From assembly GCA_050012495.1 (NCBI GenBank), contig JBEKHB010000005.1, forward strand, positions 36,482-100,481: 64,000 nt of DNA. The letters are read 5' to 3'. Within the stretch, counting starts at the first letter, position 1, and every line of letters starts with the position of its first letter. The notes beneath the pieces are model-generated. The model saw only the letters and a program-made list of their open reading frames with translations. It did no database searches and had not been told where the DNA came from. Made by a program: the position numbers and the translations under genes. Shown one piece after another: positions 25,125 through 33,630 of this stretch. This stretch comes from BOG-1155 sp050012495. GTDB taxonomy: Bacteria > Desulfobacterota > Syntrophorhabdia > Syntrophorhabdales > WCHB1-27.

Positions 25125-26168
25125 ATGAAGTGGTTGCTACGGGTCGTTTTGGTCCTTGCGGTTGCCGGCGGATTCGTCGCGTCCGCCCTTGCTGTGGAGC
25201 GGGAATTAATAGGAGCAGGCGCCACCTTTCCCTACCCGCTCTATTCAAAGATGTTTGACGTCTATGCGAAGGAATACAACGTGAAGGTCAACTACCAGGC
25301 CATAGGGTCGGGCGGCGGTATACGCCAGCTTACCAACAAGACCGTCGATTTCGGCGCGTCCGATGCAATCCTGACCGATGAAGACGCGAAGGCAGCGGGG
25401 GCTGCCGTTCTCCATATCCCGACCTGCGCGGGGGCGGTCGTCATCACTTACAACCTTCCAAATAATCCGGAGATCAGGTTCACCCCCGATGTCGTGGCCG
25501 ACATTTTTCTTGGAAAGATAAAGAAGTGGGACGACCAGCGCATTCTCGCCGCCAATTCCGGGATTATCCTTCCTGCGGTGGATATTACCGTGGTGCACCG
25601 GTCGGACGGGAGCGGGACTACAAATATCTTCAGCGATTATCTGAGCAAAGTAAGCAAAGACTGGAAAGAGAAAGTGGGCATGGGCACGGCCCTCAACTGG
25701 CCGGTCGGCCTCGGGGCCAAGGGAAACCCGGGTGTGGCCGGGCTGGTGCAACAGACGCCGGGCAGTATCGGCTACGTGGAGTTGATCTATGCACTGCAGA
25801 ACAAGATGCCCTACGGGAACCTCCAGAATAAGAAAGGAAAATTTATAAAACCGAGCCTTGCCACCGCGAGCACGGCCGCCAATACCAACCTTCCTGATGA
25901 TATGAAGGTAAGCCTGACCGACAGCTCGGCCCCCGATGGCTACCCCATCAGCGGCTTTACCTGGATCATTCTCTATAAGGAGCAGAAGTACGGGGACAAG
26001 ACAGAAGAAAAAGCAAGAACCATGGTACGGCTTGTCTGGTGGATGACCCACGAGGGGCAGAAGTACGCTGAACCGATGCAATATGCCCCGCTCTCCAAGG
26101 CCGCGCAGGAGAAGGCGGAGAAAATTATCAAGTCCATTACCTATGGCGGCAAGGGCGTAATGAAATAG
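25125..26168 (+). CDS. pstS: PstS phosphate-binding protein
   Basis: A 347-residue periplasmic substrate-binding protein of the Pst phosphate ABC transporter, with signal peptide MKWLLRVVLVLAVAGGFVAS. The phosphate-site motifs are ELIGAGATFPYPLYSKMF, IGSGGGIRQLTNKTVDFGASDA and VVHRSDGSGTTNIFSDYLS. ATG 25125 follows AGGAGG (25113-25118); the reading frame is open further upstream but that part is not signal-like. Only pstS is here; pstCAB and phoU are not. A strong terminator follows, so this is a phoB-pstS unit. Confidence 0.92.
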   Translation: MKWLLRVVLVLAVAGGFVASALAVERELIGAGATFPYPLYSKMFDVYAKEYNVKVNYQAIGSGGGIRQLTNKTVDFGASDAILTDEDAKAAGAAVLHIPTCAGAVVITYNLPNNPEIRFTPDVVADIFLGKIKKWDDQRILAANSGIILPAVDITVVHRSDGSGTTNIFSDYLSKVSKDWKEKVGMGTALNWPVGLGAKGNPGVAGLVQQTPGSIGYVELIYALQNKMPYGNLQNKKGKFIKPSLATASTAANTNLPDDMKVSLTDSSAPDGYPISGFTWIILYKEQKYGDKTEEKARTMVRLVWWMTHEGQKYAEPMQYAPLSKAAQEKAEKIIKSITYGGKGVMK

Positions 26169-26172
26169 ATCC

Positions 26173-26228
26173 AATCGGGCGCAGGAGGCGGGGGTCACCC
26201 CGCCGCGTCTGCGCCCGATTATTTTTGC
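26173..26228 (+). terminator. Rho-independent terminator after pstS
   Basis: AATCGGGCGCAG (26173-26184) is fully complementary to CTGCGCCCGATT (26209-26220) with a GGGTCACCC inner stem, followed by ATTTTTG. Confidence 0.85.
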
Positions 26229-26287
26229 AAAAGCTTTAATTCTCCAGATTTACCAGCCTGTCAAGAAGCTCCACACTTTCCCCCCTG

Positions 26288-26334
26288 TTGAGTTTTGTTC
26301 GGTGACGTTCTATAATGGTGTCATAATGACACCA
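26288..26334 (+). promoter_or_regulatory. Promoter and palindromic operator of the RHH gene
   Basis: TTGAGT (26288-26293), 17-nt spacer, TATAAT (26311-26316). A perfect 19-bp palindrome, TGGTGTCAT-A-ATGACACCA at 26316-26334, overlaps the -10 end and the transcription start. This is a typical autorepression operator for a ribbon-helix-helix antitoxin. Confidence 0.65.
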
Positions 26335-26348
26335 CATAGGGAGGAATC

Positions 26349-26567
26349 ATGCCTGTAAGTTTCTCCATAAAAAATGTGCCCGATGATGTTGCTGAAAAAC
26401 TGCGTCGAAGGGCAGCGCAGCGCCACCGGTCGCTTCAGGGCGAGCTGCTTGCCACACTTGAAGAGAGTGTCGCCGAAGAACACAATGGCTCTCTCAAACC
26501 GACCGAGAAAGAACAAAGTGGTTGTTGGCCGACCGACAAGAGAAGAAAGAAGAAGACCTATGACTGA
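26349..26567 (+). CDS. FitA/VapB-like ribbon-helix-helix protein, solitary
   Basis: A 72-residue protein whose first 40 residues are a typical Arc/FitA-type RHH domain (VSFSIKNVPDDVAEKLRRRA followed by RSLQGELLATLEE). Such proteins are usually antitoxins paired with a PIN-domain toxin. No toxin gene follows: the next gene lies on the opposite strand and overlaps its end. It is therefore a solitary antitoxin or regulator, or the remnant of a pair. ATG 26349 has GGGAGG upstream and a palindromic operator in the promoter. The last 20 residues are basic and of low complexity, perhaps from read-through after loss of the partner gene. Confidence 0.75.
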   Translation: MPVSFSIKNVPDDVAEKLRRRAAQRHRSLQGELLATLEESVAEEHNGSLKPTEKEQSGCWPTDKRRKKKTYD

Positions 26568-27700
26568 TGCCGGGGTGGCGGCAGGGGGCCGAGGTACTGG
26601 TAGAGATGGCATTGTATATTGCCGTTAAAGAGCTTCCTTTTCCGTTCCGCCCGGCGGCCGAAGAGCTGTTCGAAGCGGGGATGTGGCGAGAGGGCGAAGA
26701 GGGACCAGCAGTCGAGGCGCGAGTAGGCCTCCCCCATTGCCCGGTATAGCCGCTCCACGTCGCGGATGTAGCCGGTCCTCTCTCCATAGGGCGGGTTGCA
26801 GACGATGCAGCCGTATTTCCTGGCCGATCTGAATTGATCTACCGGTTGTTTCTGAAAGGATATGGCGTCGGCAACCCCTGCGGCTTCCGCGTTTTCCCTG
26901 GCCGCCTTCAGCACCGTGCCGTCCGCGTCCGAGGCAAGCACCCTGAAATCTGCGGCGACGGAGAGCGAGCGCGCCTCCCGGCGCGCTTCCTGCCAGAGGT
27001 TGGGGGACATCGTGGGCCAGCTTTCCGCGACAAAGGACCTGTTAATGCCGGGACCCATACGCCTGCCGATGAGGGCCGCTTCGATAGGGATAGTGCCGGA
27101 CCCGCAAAAGGGGTCGGCCAACTCCCTGCCCGGCTCCCACCTGCTTAAGAGCACCATGGCCGCCGCCAGGGTTTCCTTGAGGGGGGCCTCCCCACTCCCG
27201 GTCCGGTAGCCCCTCTTGTGGAGGCCGGGGCCCGAGGTGTCGACGGTGAGCGTGATGTGGTCGTGAAGCAGCGCCACCTCTATCTTGTAGACCGGGCCGG
27301 TTTCCGGGAACCATGACTCGTGGTATTTCCTCTTCATTGCCTCGACGACGGCTTTCTTGACGATGGCCTGGCAGTCGGGCACGCTTTGGAGCTTCGACCT
27401 GACCGACTTGCCGGTGACGTGCATCTTTCCGTCCGCCGGGATGAGATCCTCCCAAGCGACCGCGCGTGTCTGCTGGAACAGTTCTTCGAAGTCGGTCGCC
27501 TCGAAGGAGGCCATTTGGATGAGGAGCCGGTCGGCGCACCGCAAGGCGATGTTGCAGCGGACGATATCTGTCGCGCTGCCGGGGAACGTGACGTGTCCGT
27601 TCTCGACGGTGAGGTCCGTGTGGCCGAGGCGCTTAAGCTCTTCCGCCACAATGGACTCCACCCCGAAGGTCGCCGTGGCGACGAGCGTATAATCAGCCAT
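26558..27700 (-). CDS. rlmL: THUMP-domain RNA methyltransferase (RlmL/YcbY N-type)
   Basis: A 380-residue class I SAM-dependent methyltransferase with an N-terminal THUMP RNA-binding domain (residues about 1-150, ATFGVESIVAEELKRLG, RCADRLLIQMA) and a C-terminal UPF0020-type catalytic domain: DPFCGSGTIPIEAALIG (SAM), VLASDADGTVLKAARENA and CNPPYGERTG (the N-P-P-Y signature for amino-group methylation). This is the layout of RlmL, which makes m2G2445 in 23S rRNA. The start is ATG 27700 (MADYTLVATATFGVE); the upstream in-frame stretch is not conserved-looking. Lacks the RlmK half of the fused gammaproteobacterial enzyme. Confidence 0.8.
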   Translation of the reverse strand: MADYTLVATATFGVESIVAEELKRLGHTDLTVENGHVTFPGSATDIVRCNIALRCADRLLIQMASFEATDFEELFQQTRAVAWEDLIPADGKMHVTGKSVRSKLQSVPDCQAIVKKAVVEAMKRKYHESWFPETGPVYKIEVALLHDHITLTVDTSGPGLHKRGYRTGSGEAPLKETLAAAMVLLSRWEPGRELADPFCGSGTIPIEAALIGRRMGPGINRSFVAESWPTMSPNLWQEARREARSLSVAADFRVLASDADGTVLKAARENAEAAGVADAISFQKQPVDQFRSARKYGCIVCNPPYGERTGYIRDVERLYRAMGEAYSRLDCWSLFALSPHPRFEQLFGRRAERKRKLFNGNIQCHLYQYLGPLPPPRHQS

Positions 27701-27828
27701 CGTATATAGTACAATGTTTAATGTTGAATGAAAATAAGGTCGAGGATGAACCTCCTTTGCGAGTTTTTCTCCAGTCAAGAATGCAAGTCCGTTTTTCGAA
27801 ATCGCAAAAAAAGTTATTTTTATGCTTT

Positions 27829-27913
27829 TTGTCACCCCTCCTTGTCACCCCTCCTTGTCACCCCTCCTTGTCACCCCTCCGTGACACGTCTGGTTGTCAC
27901 CCCTCCTTGTCAC
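27829..27913 (+). repeat. 13-bp tandem repeat array (TTGTCACCCCTCC)
   Basis: Five copies of TTGTCACCCCTCC (four perfect in tandem at 27829-27880, one at 27894-27906) with a degenerate unit between (GTGACACGTCTGG at 27881-27893), all in strict 13-bp register, ending in TTGTCACTTTGACAG. The same repeat occurs inverted at 62860-62926. It lies just before the first phage gene. Confidence 0.85.
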
Positions 27914-27949
27914 TTTGACAGCATTTTGGCAATCGATTAAGCTGTTATC

Positions 27950-28228
27950 ATGAAGAAGGGGAAGACAGCGGCAGGGATCGACACCCGTTCTTATGAGGCG
28001 TTCGTGGCGAAGCTGAACGAGCGCATCCCGGACGAGTTACTGGTCGAGCAGCTCGAAAGAGAGCTGCATGCCGGAGGCGAGGAGCCCGATCTGAAGCAGA
28101 TAACGATCAGGCAAAAGGCCAGGCAGGACATTGAGGCGCACAAGGGTTACAAGCGCGCGGAAAAGCAGGACGCTCACCCGGCAGGCAGTCTGGTTGTCTG
28201 GATCATAAAGTTTTCGGAAGAGGCTTAA
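27950..28228 (+). CDS. Small phage protein upstream of terL
   Basis: A 92-residue charged helical protein (ERIPDELLVEQLERELHAGGEEPDLKQ) directly abutting terL, with stop and next start adjacent (TAAATG). In phages the small terminase subunit or a regulatory partner normally occupies this place, so a TerS-like role is possible. The length is short for TerS and I see no DNA-binding motif. It begins 36 nt after the tandem repeats and has no obvious ribosome site. Confidence 0.5.
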   Translation: MKKGKTAAGIDTRSYEAFVAKLNERIPDELLVEQLERELHAGGEEPDLKQITIRQKARQDIEAHKGYKRAEKQDAHPAGSLVVWIIKFSEEA

Positions 28229-29656
28229 ATGGCGGAAAGCGGTTACGGAAGGCGAGGATCGCGGGCGGCGCGGCAGGGATCTAACTTCGAGGGGGCGACC
28301 GGGTACCCGCTTGCGGGTGTCCAAGTAATAGATATTCCCTGCGGCTGGGTCCCCCGGCCCGATCAGCGCACCCTGTGGGATTACCTGGAACGGGGCGGTA
28401 AGCGCGCGGTCTGCGTGGCCCACAGGCGCTGGGGGAAAGATGACGTGGCCCTCCACTTCACCGCGACCCAGATGATTCAGCGTCCGGGGAACTACTGGCA
28501 TATGCTGCCGCAGGCGAATCAGGCGCGTAAGGTGGTCTGGGACGCGATCAATCCTAAGACGGGCAAACGCAGGGTTGATGAGGCATTTCCCAAAGAGATC
28601 AGGCGCAAAATCCATGAGCAGGAGATGTTCATCGAGTTCGCGAACGGCTCCACCTGGCAGCTTGTAGGCTCTGACAATTACAACAGTCTCGTCGGCTCGG
28701 CCCCTGCGGGGATCGTCTTCTCCGAGTATGCCGTCGCCGACCCTATGGCGTGGGCGTATTTGAGGCCGATACTGGCGGCCAACGAGGGGTGGGCGCTCTT
28801 CATCTATACGCCCAGAGGCGCGAACCACGGGAAGAGCCTCTACGATTTCGCGAGAGCCGAGCCGGGATGGTTCGCCACGTTGCTTCCCGCCGACCGGACG
28901 CCCGTCTTTACGCCCGACAGGCTCAATCAGGAGCGGCGCGAACTGCTCGCCGAGTTCGGGGAGACCGAAGGCGAGATGCTCTTCCTTCAAGAGTACTACT
29001 GCTCTTTTGAGGGCATGGTGCGCGGGGCCTATTACTCCAAGCAGCTCCGCGCCGCCCGCTCAGATGGCCGCATCACCGCCGTCCCTCACGCAGCCGGCCA
29101 CGAGGTCTACACGTTCTGGGACCTGGGTATGGACGATTCTACCTCCATCTGGTTTATGCAGGCGATTGGCCGCGAGCTGCGCTTCATCGACTACTATGAG
29201 GCCTCCGGCGAGGGGTTAGCTCACTATGCCAAGGTGCTCAAGGAGCGGCCCTATGTGTACGGAGATCACTACATGCCCCATGACGCGGACGTGCGCGAGC
29301 TCGGGACCGGGACCAGCCGGAAAGCAACCGCCGAGAACCTGGGCATTAGGCCGGTGGTGGTAGTGCAGAGGGCACGAGATACACAGGCGGTTTTGAGTGG
29401 GATCGAAGCTGGCCGCAACATTATGAGTCAATGTTGGTTTGATGAGCGGAAATGCGCGCACGGTTTGAGCGCCCTGGAGGGGTATCAGGCAGAGTACGAC
29501 GAGGAGAAAAAGAAGCTGGCGGATCATCCCTTGCATAATTGGTGCTCTCATGGCGCCGACGCCTGGCGGACCATGGCAGTGGGGTGGCAACCACGGGTCA
29601 AGCATCAGACCGTGACGAGCGTGCTCAACGGCATACCGATGGGGGCGAAATGGTAG
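28229..29656 (+). CDS. terL: Terminase large subunit (TerL)
   Basis: A 475-residue phage DNA-packaging motor. The ATPase shows a modified Walker A in VAHRRWGKDDVA and a Walker B-like IVFSEYA; the C-terminal nuclease region has FWDLGMDDSTS and HGADAWRTM, with acidic residues for two-metal catalysis. Residues near 24-30 (TGYPLAGV) are encoded by a 21-nt block identical to part of the repeat at 7040-7190 and fall ahead of the first conserved block, so an insertion of repeat DNA has been tolerated. Next genes are portal and scaffold, consistent with a P22-like headful packaging module. Confidence 0.9.
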   Translation: MAESGYGRRGSRAARQGSNFEGATGYPLAGVQVIDIPCGWVPRPDQRTLWDYLERGGKRAVCVAHRRWGKDDVALHFTATQMIQRPGNYWHMLPQANQARKVVWDAINPKTGKRRVDEAFPKEIRRKIHEQEMFIEFANGSTWQLVGSDNYNSLVGSAPAGIVFSEYAVADPMAWAYLRPILAANEGWALFIYTPRGANHGKSLYDFARAEPGWFATLLPADRTPVFTPDRLNQERRELLAEFGETEGEMLFLQEYYCSFEGMVRGAYYSKQLRAARSDGRITAVPHAAGHEVYTFWDLGMDDSTSIWFMQAIGRELRFIDYYEASGEGLAHYAKVLKERPYVYGDHYMPHDADVRELGTGTSRKATAENLGIRPVVVVQRARDTQAVLSGIEAGRNIMSQCWFDERKCAHGLSALEGYQAEYDEEKKKLADHPLHNWCSHGADAWRTMAVGWQPRVKHQTVTSVLNGIPMGAKW

Positions 29657-29778
29657 ATGATTCCGGCGGCGTCCTCGACCTCTCCGAATTCGAGGAAGAA
29701 ACCGACCTTGATGACGTGGCGTTTCAGTGGCGGGATTGGAGAAAGGCGCACAGAGAGATGTGTTTATGGATAGCGTGA
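29650..29778 (+). CDS. Very small phage protein
   Basis: A 42-residue acidic protein (starts MVDDSGGVLDLSEFEEE, ends WRDWRKAHREMCLWIA). Its ATG overlaps the terL stop (AAATGGTAG) and its TGA overlaps the next gene's region. The acidic N-terminal and aromatic C-terminal halves look genuine. Function unknown. Confidence 0.45.
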   Translation: MVDDSGGVLDLSEFEEETDLDDVAFQWRDWRKAHREMCLWIA

Positions 29779-29981
29779 TGGACGAAGAGACCGGATGCCG
29801 AGATAAAATTGAGGGGGGACACCCCTCCGAAAACGAAAACGGCGAGAGGAGTGTCCCCGCCACGATATTTATCCAGAAGCGTGAGAAGGGAGAGATCGAG
29901 GTAAGTCCTGTCCTCACCCGGCCTGTGATCACTGCCGTCGTGACGTGCTGCCTTGATTGCGGAGCAAGGATGCCAAAATGA
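29766..29981 (+). CDS. Small phage protein containing a repeat-derived segment
   Basis: A 71-residue frame from ATG 29766 to a stop overlapping the portal start. Residues about 17-31 are encoded by a copy of the GGGGACAC hairpin repeat. The C-terminal part (VSPVLTRPVITAVVTCCLDCGARMPK) has a CCxxC group. It may be a true small gene with an inserted repeat, or spurious. Confidence 0.35.
   Translation: MDSVMDEETGCRDKIEGGHPSENENGERSVPATIFIQKREKGEIEVSPVLTRPVITAVVTCCLDCGARMPK
29813..29858. repeat. GGGGACAC hairpin repeat, copy A
   Basis: GGGGACACCCCTC (29815-29827) and GAGGAGTGTCCCC (29846-29858) pair in 12 of 13 positions around a spacer of GAAAACGAAAAC type. Same spacer and arms as copy at 45384-45433, inverted relative to 30993-31037. 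Confidence 0.75.
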
Positions 29982-32377
29982 CCGACGACACTGAAAAGAA
30001 AGGCAAAAAACCCAAGGATGAGCACGCTTTCCTGGAGCTTGCCACCAAGCGCCTGAAGCGCGAGATCGACGCGGATGACCACAACCGGCAGGCGGCGATA
30101 GAAGACCTGAAGTTCTTGAACGGCGACCAGTGGGATCCGGCCGAAGAGCAGCGCAGACGCTTACGCGGCCGGCCATGCCTGAAGACGAACGAGCTGCCCA
30201 AGTACGTGAACCAGGTCGTGGGCGACATGCGCCACAACAGGGCGCGCATCAAGGTGAGGCCTGTTGATTCTGCGGGCGACGTGAACATTGCGAAGATCAG
30301 GAGCGGGGTGATCGCAAACATAGAGTATCTGTCGAACGCAGAGGCGATCTACGATTACGCGGGCGAGATGGCGACTTCCTGCGGGCTGGGCGCGTGGCGC
30401 GTGCTGACCAGGTATACGGAGGAGAACCCGTTTGTGCAGGAGATATACCTGGAGCGCATCAAGAACCCCTTTCTTGTCTACATGGACAGCAATGCAAAGT
30501 CGGAAGTGGGCGCCGATTCGAAATATGGCTTCTGCTTGGAGAAGGTGACCCGGGAGGAGTTCGAGGAGCGGTACCCGGATGAAGAGCCGCCCGGCGATGC
30601 TCTGAAGGTGGGGAAGGGCGTCGCGAACGAAGTCTGGTTCGAGAATGATGCCTTCTTTATCGCCGACTATTACGTCATCGAGAGCGAGAAGACCGACATG
30701 GTGCTCACCGAGGACGGGCAGACCTGGAAGAAGGAAGAGTTCGAAGAGAAGCTCGCGGAATGGATAGAGGCGGAGAAAGCTAAGATACTATTTCCTGCAC
30801 CGCCCGCGCTGCCGGCAGGACCAATGGGAGCGATGGGCGGGCAACCGATGCCTCAGCAACCTCCGAACCCTTTATCGAATATAACGCCTATGATGGGAAA
30901 ACCCCCCATGCCGGGGCAGCCAGGCACTCCGGGAGCAGTCCCTATCCCTGCGCCCGTGCCTTCGCCTGCCCCGGCCCCCTTTGAAAATGGAAGGGGGACA
31001 CTCCTCTCGCCTAGCGCTGTCGGAGGGGTATCCCCCCAACCGGAGTTGCCCCCCTTGCCCCCTCCATCGCTGACCATCGCCAAGGAGCGGGAGGTCGAGT
31101 ACCCCAAAGTGCGCCACTACGCGATTTGCGCAGACCGAATCCTGGACGGGCCAAACGATGTCCCCGGCAAATATATCCCCCTTGTCGTGGTGAAAGGTCC
31201 TGAGCGCGTGATCGAGGGGAAGACCTACGTGCGGAGCCTCATCAGGGACGCCAAGGACCCGCAGCGGCTGCTGAACTTCTGGGTAACGGACGCGGCTGAG
31301 ATCGTGGACATGATTCCTAAAGCGCCGTGGATCGGGACGGCAAAGCAGTTCGAAGGCTACGAGCAGGACTATGCTGCGGCCAACGCAGAGAATTTCCCCT
31401 TCCTGAAGTACAATATCGACCAGGGCGCGCCTACTCCACAGCGCACGAACCCCCCCAATCCGCCCGTCGCCGTATTCGAGCAGATCGGCCAGGCCAAACA
31501 GGCGATCAAGGACACTATCGGCATGTTCGGCTCGGACGTGGGCGACAAAGGGCCGGAGCTCTCCGGTAAGGCCATCCTCCAGCGGCAGAAACCGGGCGAC
31601 GTGGGGACATTCGCCTTCATCGACAACTTGAGCCGCGCCATCGCCCACTGTGGCAGGGTGATCAACGAGATGATCCCCGAGGTTTACGACACACAGCGGG
31701 ATATCCGCATCAGGAACGTGGACGACACGGAGACCTTTGTACCCGTCAACACGACCGCAGGCGCGGCCCTCGACGCGGTGATGAGGAACCCGGAGCAGTA
31801 TCAGGGCATGGACAAAAACAAGCTCATCCGCCTCGCCGCAAAGAACGGCAGGAACGCGCGGTATAACGACCTCACCGCGGGAAAGTACGATGTGGTGGTG
31901 ACGACAGGCCCGAGCTACAGCACGCAGAGGCAAGAGGCAGCGCAATCCCTGGAGCGGCTCGTCGCGGCCTATCCGCCGATTATGAAGATCGCGGGCGACT
32001 TGGTTTACAAGTTTCAGGATTTCTTAGGGGCCGAGGAGATCGCGGAGCGTGTTGAGAAGACCATGCCCCCGACCCTTGTGCCTCCCAAGGAAGGGGAGCC
32101 GCGCATTCAGCCGCCTCCGCCCCCCCTTGTGCTCGTGAAGATGGAAGAGCTGAAGGTGAAGCAGATGCACCTGGAGGTAGAGAAGGAGAAGCTACTGGTG
32201 CAAAAGCTGAAGGCGCTGAAAGAGGCTCAGGAGACCAGCGGGGAAGTGAGGAAGATGCTGCTGGGACTGCTGGGGGAGATATTCAAGGGCGGCATGGCAG
32301 GAGCGCCGGTAGGAGCGCCCATGCGGCCGGCAATGCCAGTGCCGCCGCCTAACTTTGGTTTGGGAGTGATGGAGTGA
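29978..32377 (+). CDS. P22-type portal protein
   Basis: A 799-residue portal protein, the dodecameric ring through which DNA enters the procapsid. Recognised by length, by position after terL and by segments such as LKFLNGDQWDPAEEQRRR near the N-terminus, KNPFLVYMDSNAKS and LNFWVTDAAEIVDMIPKAPWIG, seen in P22-like portals (Portal_Gp1 type). Between about residues 265 and 370 there is a long Pro/Met/Gly-rich linker. Part of that linker (PFENGRGTLLSPSAVGGVSP) is encoded by an in-frame copy of the GGGGACAC repeat. The C-terminal helix ELKVKQMHLEVEKEKLLVQKL is the likely barrel/coiled coil. ATG 29978 overlaps the previous stop. Confidence 0.85.
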   Translation: MTDDTEKKGKKPKDEHAFLELATKRLKREIDADDHNRQAAIEDLKFLNGDQWDPAEEQRRRLRGRPCLKTNELPKYVNQVVGDMRHNRARIKVRPVDSAGDVNIAKIRSGVIANIEYLSNAEAIYDYAGEMATSCGLGAWRVLTRYTEENPFVQEIYLERIKNPFLVYMDSNAKSEVGADSKYGFCLEKVTREEFEERYPDEEPPGDALKVGKGVANEVWFENDAFFIADYYVIESEKTDMVLTEDGQTWKKEEFEEKLAEWIEAEKAKILFPAPPALPAGPMGAMGGQPMPQQPPNPLSNITPMMGKPPMPGQPGTPGAVPIPAPVPSPAPAPFENGRGTLLSPSAVGGVSPQPELPPLPPPSLTIAKEREVEYPKVRHYAICADRILDGPNDVPGKYIPLVVVKGPERVIEGKTYVRSLIRDAKDPQRLLNFWVTDAAEIVDMIPKAPWIGTAKQFEGYEQDYAAANAENFPFLKYNIDQGAPTPQRTNPPNPPVAVFEQIGQAKQAIKDTIGMFGSDVGDKGPELSGKAILQRQKPGDVGTFAFIDNLSRAIAHCGRVINEMIPEVYDTQRDIRIRNVDDTETFVPVNTTAGAALDAVMRNPEQYQGMDKNKLIRLAAKNGRNARYNDLTAGKYDVVVTTGPSYSTQRQEAAQSLERLVAAYPPIMKIAGDLVYKFQDFLGAEEIAERVEKTMPPTLVPPKEGEPRIQPPPPPLVLVKMEELKVKQMHLEVEKEKLLVQKLKALKEAQETSGEVRKMLLGLLGEIFKGGMAGAPVGAPMRPAMPVPPPNFGLGVME
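30993..31037. repeat. GGGGACAC hairpin repeat, copy C (inside portal gene)
   Basis: GGGGGACACTCCTC (30993-31006) and GGAGGGGTATCCCCC (31022-31036) in opposite orientation to the other two copies. It is in frame within the portal linker. Confidence 0.7.
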
Positions 32378-33621
32378 GTTTAAGTAAGCTTAAATGCATT
32401 TGTATTGATCTCGGACTCTTTACTGAGAATGCTGTCAGAATTGCCAAAGATGTAGCGGAATTCTGGTATTATATCCCATGTGAAGAGGCATTTCCTGAAC
32501 CTTTCAAATCCAAGATTGGTAAAGGTCTTGAGGGCATAGAACGCATCCGCCACTGGGGTAAATACGTTGATAAGGCCGATTTTGTTGTTTTCTTTGATAG
32601 TCAGTTCGGAGATTGGATGGAAAACTGGAAAGAAAGATATGCTGTCGCTGGGCCTGGTCTTGCCGAGAAGCTGGAGCTGGACCGCTGGCACGGCCGTATG
32701 AGACAGAAAGAGAATGGGCTGCCTGTCCAGGAAACCGAACGTGTGATAGGTGTGACAAACTTGCGAAAGTTTACCAAAGATCACAAAAATTATTGGATCA
32801 AGGTAGACAACGAGTGGAGAGGAATCTGCGAGAGTTTTGAGACCAAAGATCAACATTATGCTGAGTCGAGAATTGACTGGATTACTTACAAGGCCAGTCC
32901 CTTCAAAGAAGACATTATTTTCATCTGTGAGGAAAGGCTTCCCGGTGTGGAGCCGGGGGTCGACGGGATCACCTGGGAAGGAGAGCTTGTGTTCCCCACG
33001 ACGGTAGGCTATGAGCGTCGGGGCTCAGGCATCATCACCCGGGTTTACCAGACTGAGAAGGAACTGCCCGAGGCGGTGAAATGGATCGATAGCGGGCTTG
33101 CGCCTGAGTTCAAGAAGCACAAGACGCGCTTTTTCTACTCCGCCGAATTCAAGATCGGTCCGGACAAGATACCCTATCTCATCGATCCCACCATTCGGCT
33201 CGCAGCACCCGGCGTGGCGGCCATCCAGACTGAGTTGATCGAGAATTATTCGGAGGTAGTGTACGGCATGGCGACTGGCGTAAAAGTAGCGCCGGTGATG
33301 GAACATAAGTACGCGGCAGCTGTGAGTATGGAGAGCAGCGAGGCCGCAAAGACCTTCGTGAATATCAGCTTCCCCAAGTCGCTGCGCCAATGGGTCAAAC
33401 TCCGCATGGCGGTAAAAAAGGGAAATGACTACTACTCTGTTCCGCCTTTCGATTCCTTGGGAACTGTTATCGGCTTTGGCGACACGGTGAAAGAGGCGGT
33501 GGACCTGGTAAAGGAGCGGGTGAAGCAGGTAGAAGCCATTTCGATCAATACTGACCTGGGCGGGCTGGATCAGATCGTTGCAGATATTCAGACCGGCAAG
33601 ACGGTTGAGATAAATTTCTAA
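32374..33621 (+). CDS. PurD-like ATP-grasp enzyme, copy 1
   Basis: A 415-residue protein resembling the ATP-grasp superfamily near phosphoribosylamine-glycine ligase: N-terminal domain to about 85, AGPGLAEKLELDRWHGRM with a likely nucleotide-binding start, the KTRFFYSAEF and PYLIDPTIRLAAPG segment equivalent to the metal/ATP end of the grasp, and a C-terminal blade (VIGFGDTVKEAVDLVKERV) of the PurD type. These enzymes join a carboxylate to an amine or thiol through an acyl phosphate. The substrate is unknown. A paralogue is at 50307-51554. The first half of this copy is AT-richer than the rest. ATG overlaps the portal stop. Confidence 0.7.
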   Translation: MSLSKLKCICIDLGLFTENAVRIAKDVAEFWYYIPCEEAFPEPFKSKIGKGLEGIERIRHWGKYVDKADFVVFFDSQFGDWMENWKERYAVAGPGLAEKLELDRWHGRMRQKENGLPVQETERVIGVTNLRKFTKDHKNYWIKVDNEWRGICESFETKDQHYAESRIDWITYKASPFKEDIIFICEERLPGVEPGVDGITWEGELVFPTTVGYERRGSGIITRVYQTEKELPEAVKWIDSGLAPEFKKHKTRFFYSAEFKIGPDKIPYLIDPTIRLAAPGVAAIQTELIENYSEVVYGMATGVKVAPVMEHKYAAAVSMESSEAAKTFVNISFPKSLRQWVKLRMAVKKGNDYYSVPPFDSLGTVIGFGDTVKEAVDLVKERVKQVEAISINTDLGGLDQIVADIQTGKTVEINF

Positions 33622-33630
33622 GGAGGCGAT

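Noticed and set aside
27829..27913. CRISPR array
   Set aside because: The repeats are 13 bp in direct tandem with no spacers, so it is a minisatellite-like array; no cas genes are in the window.
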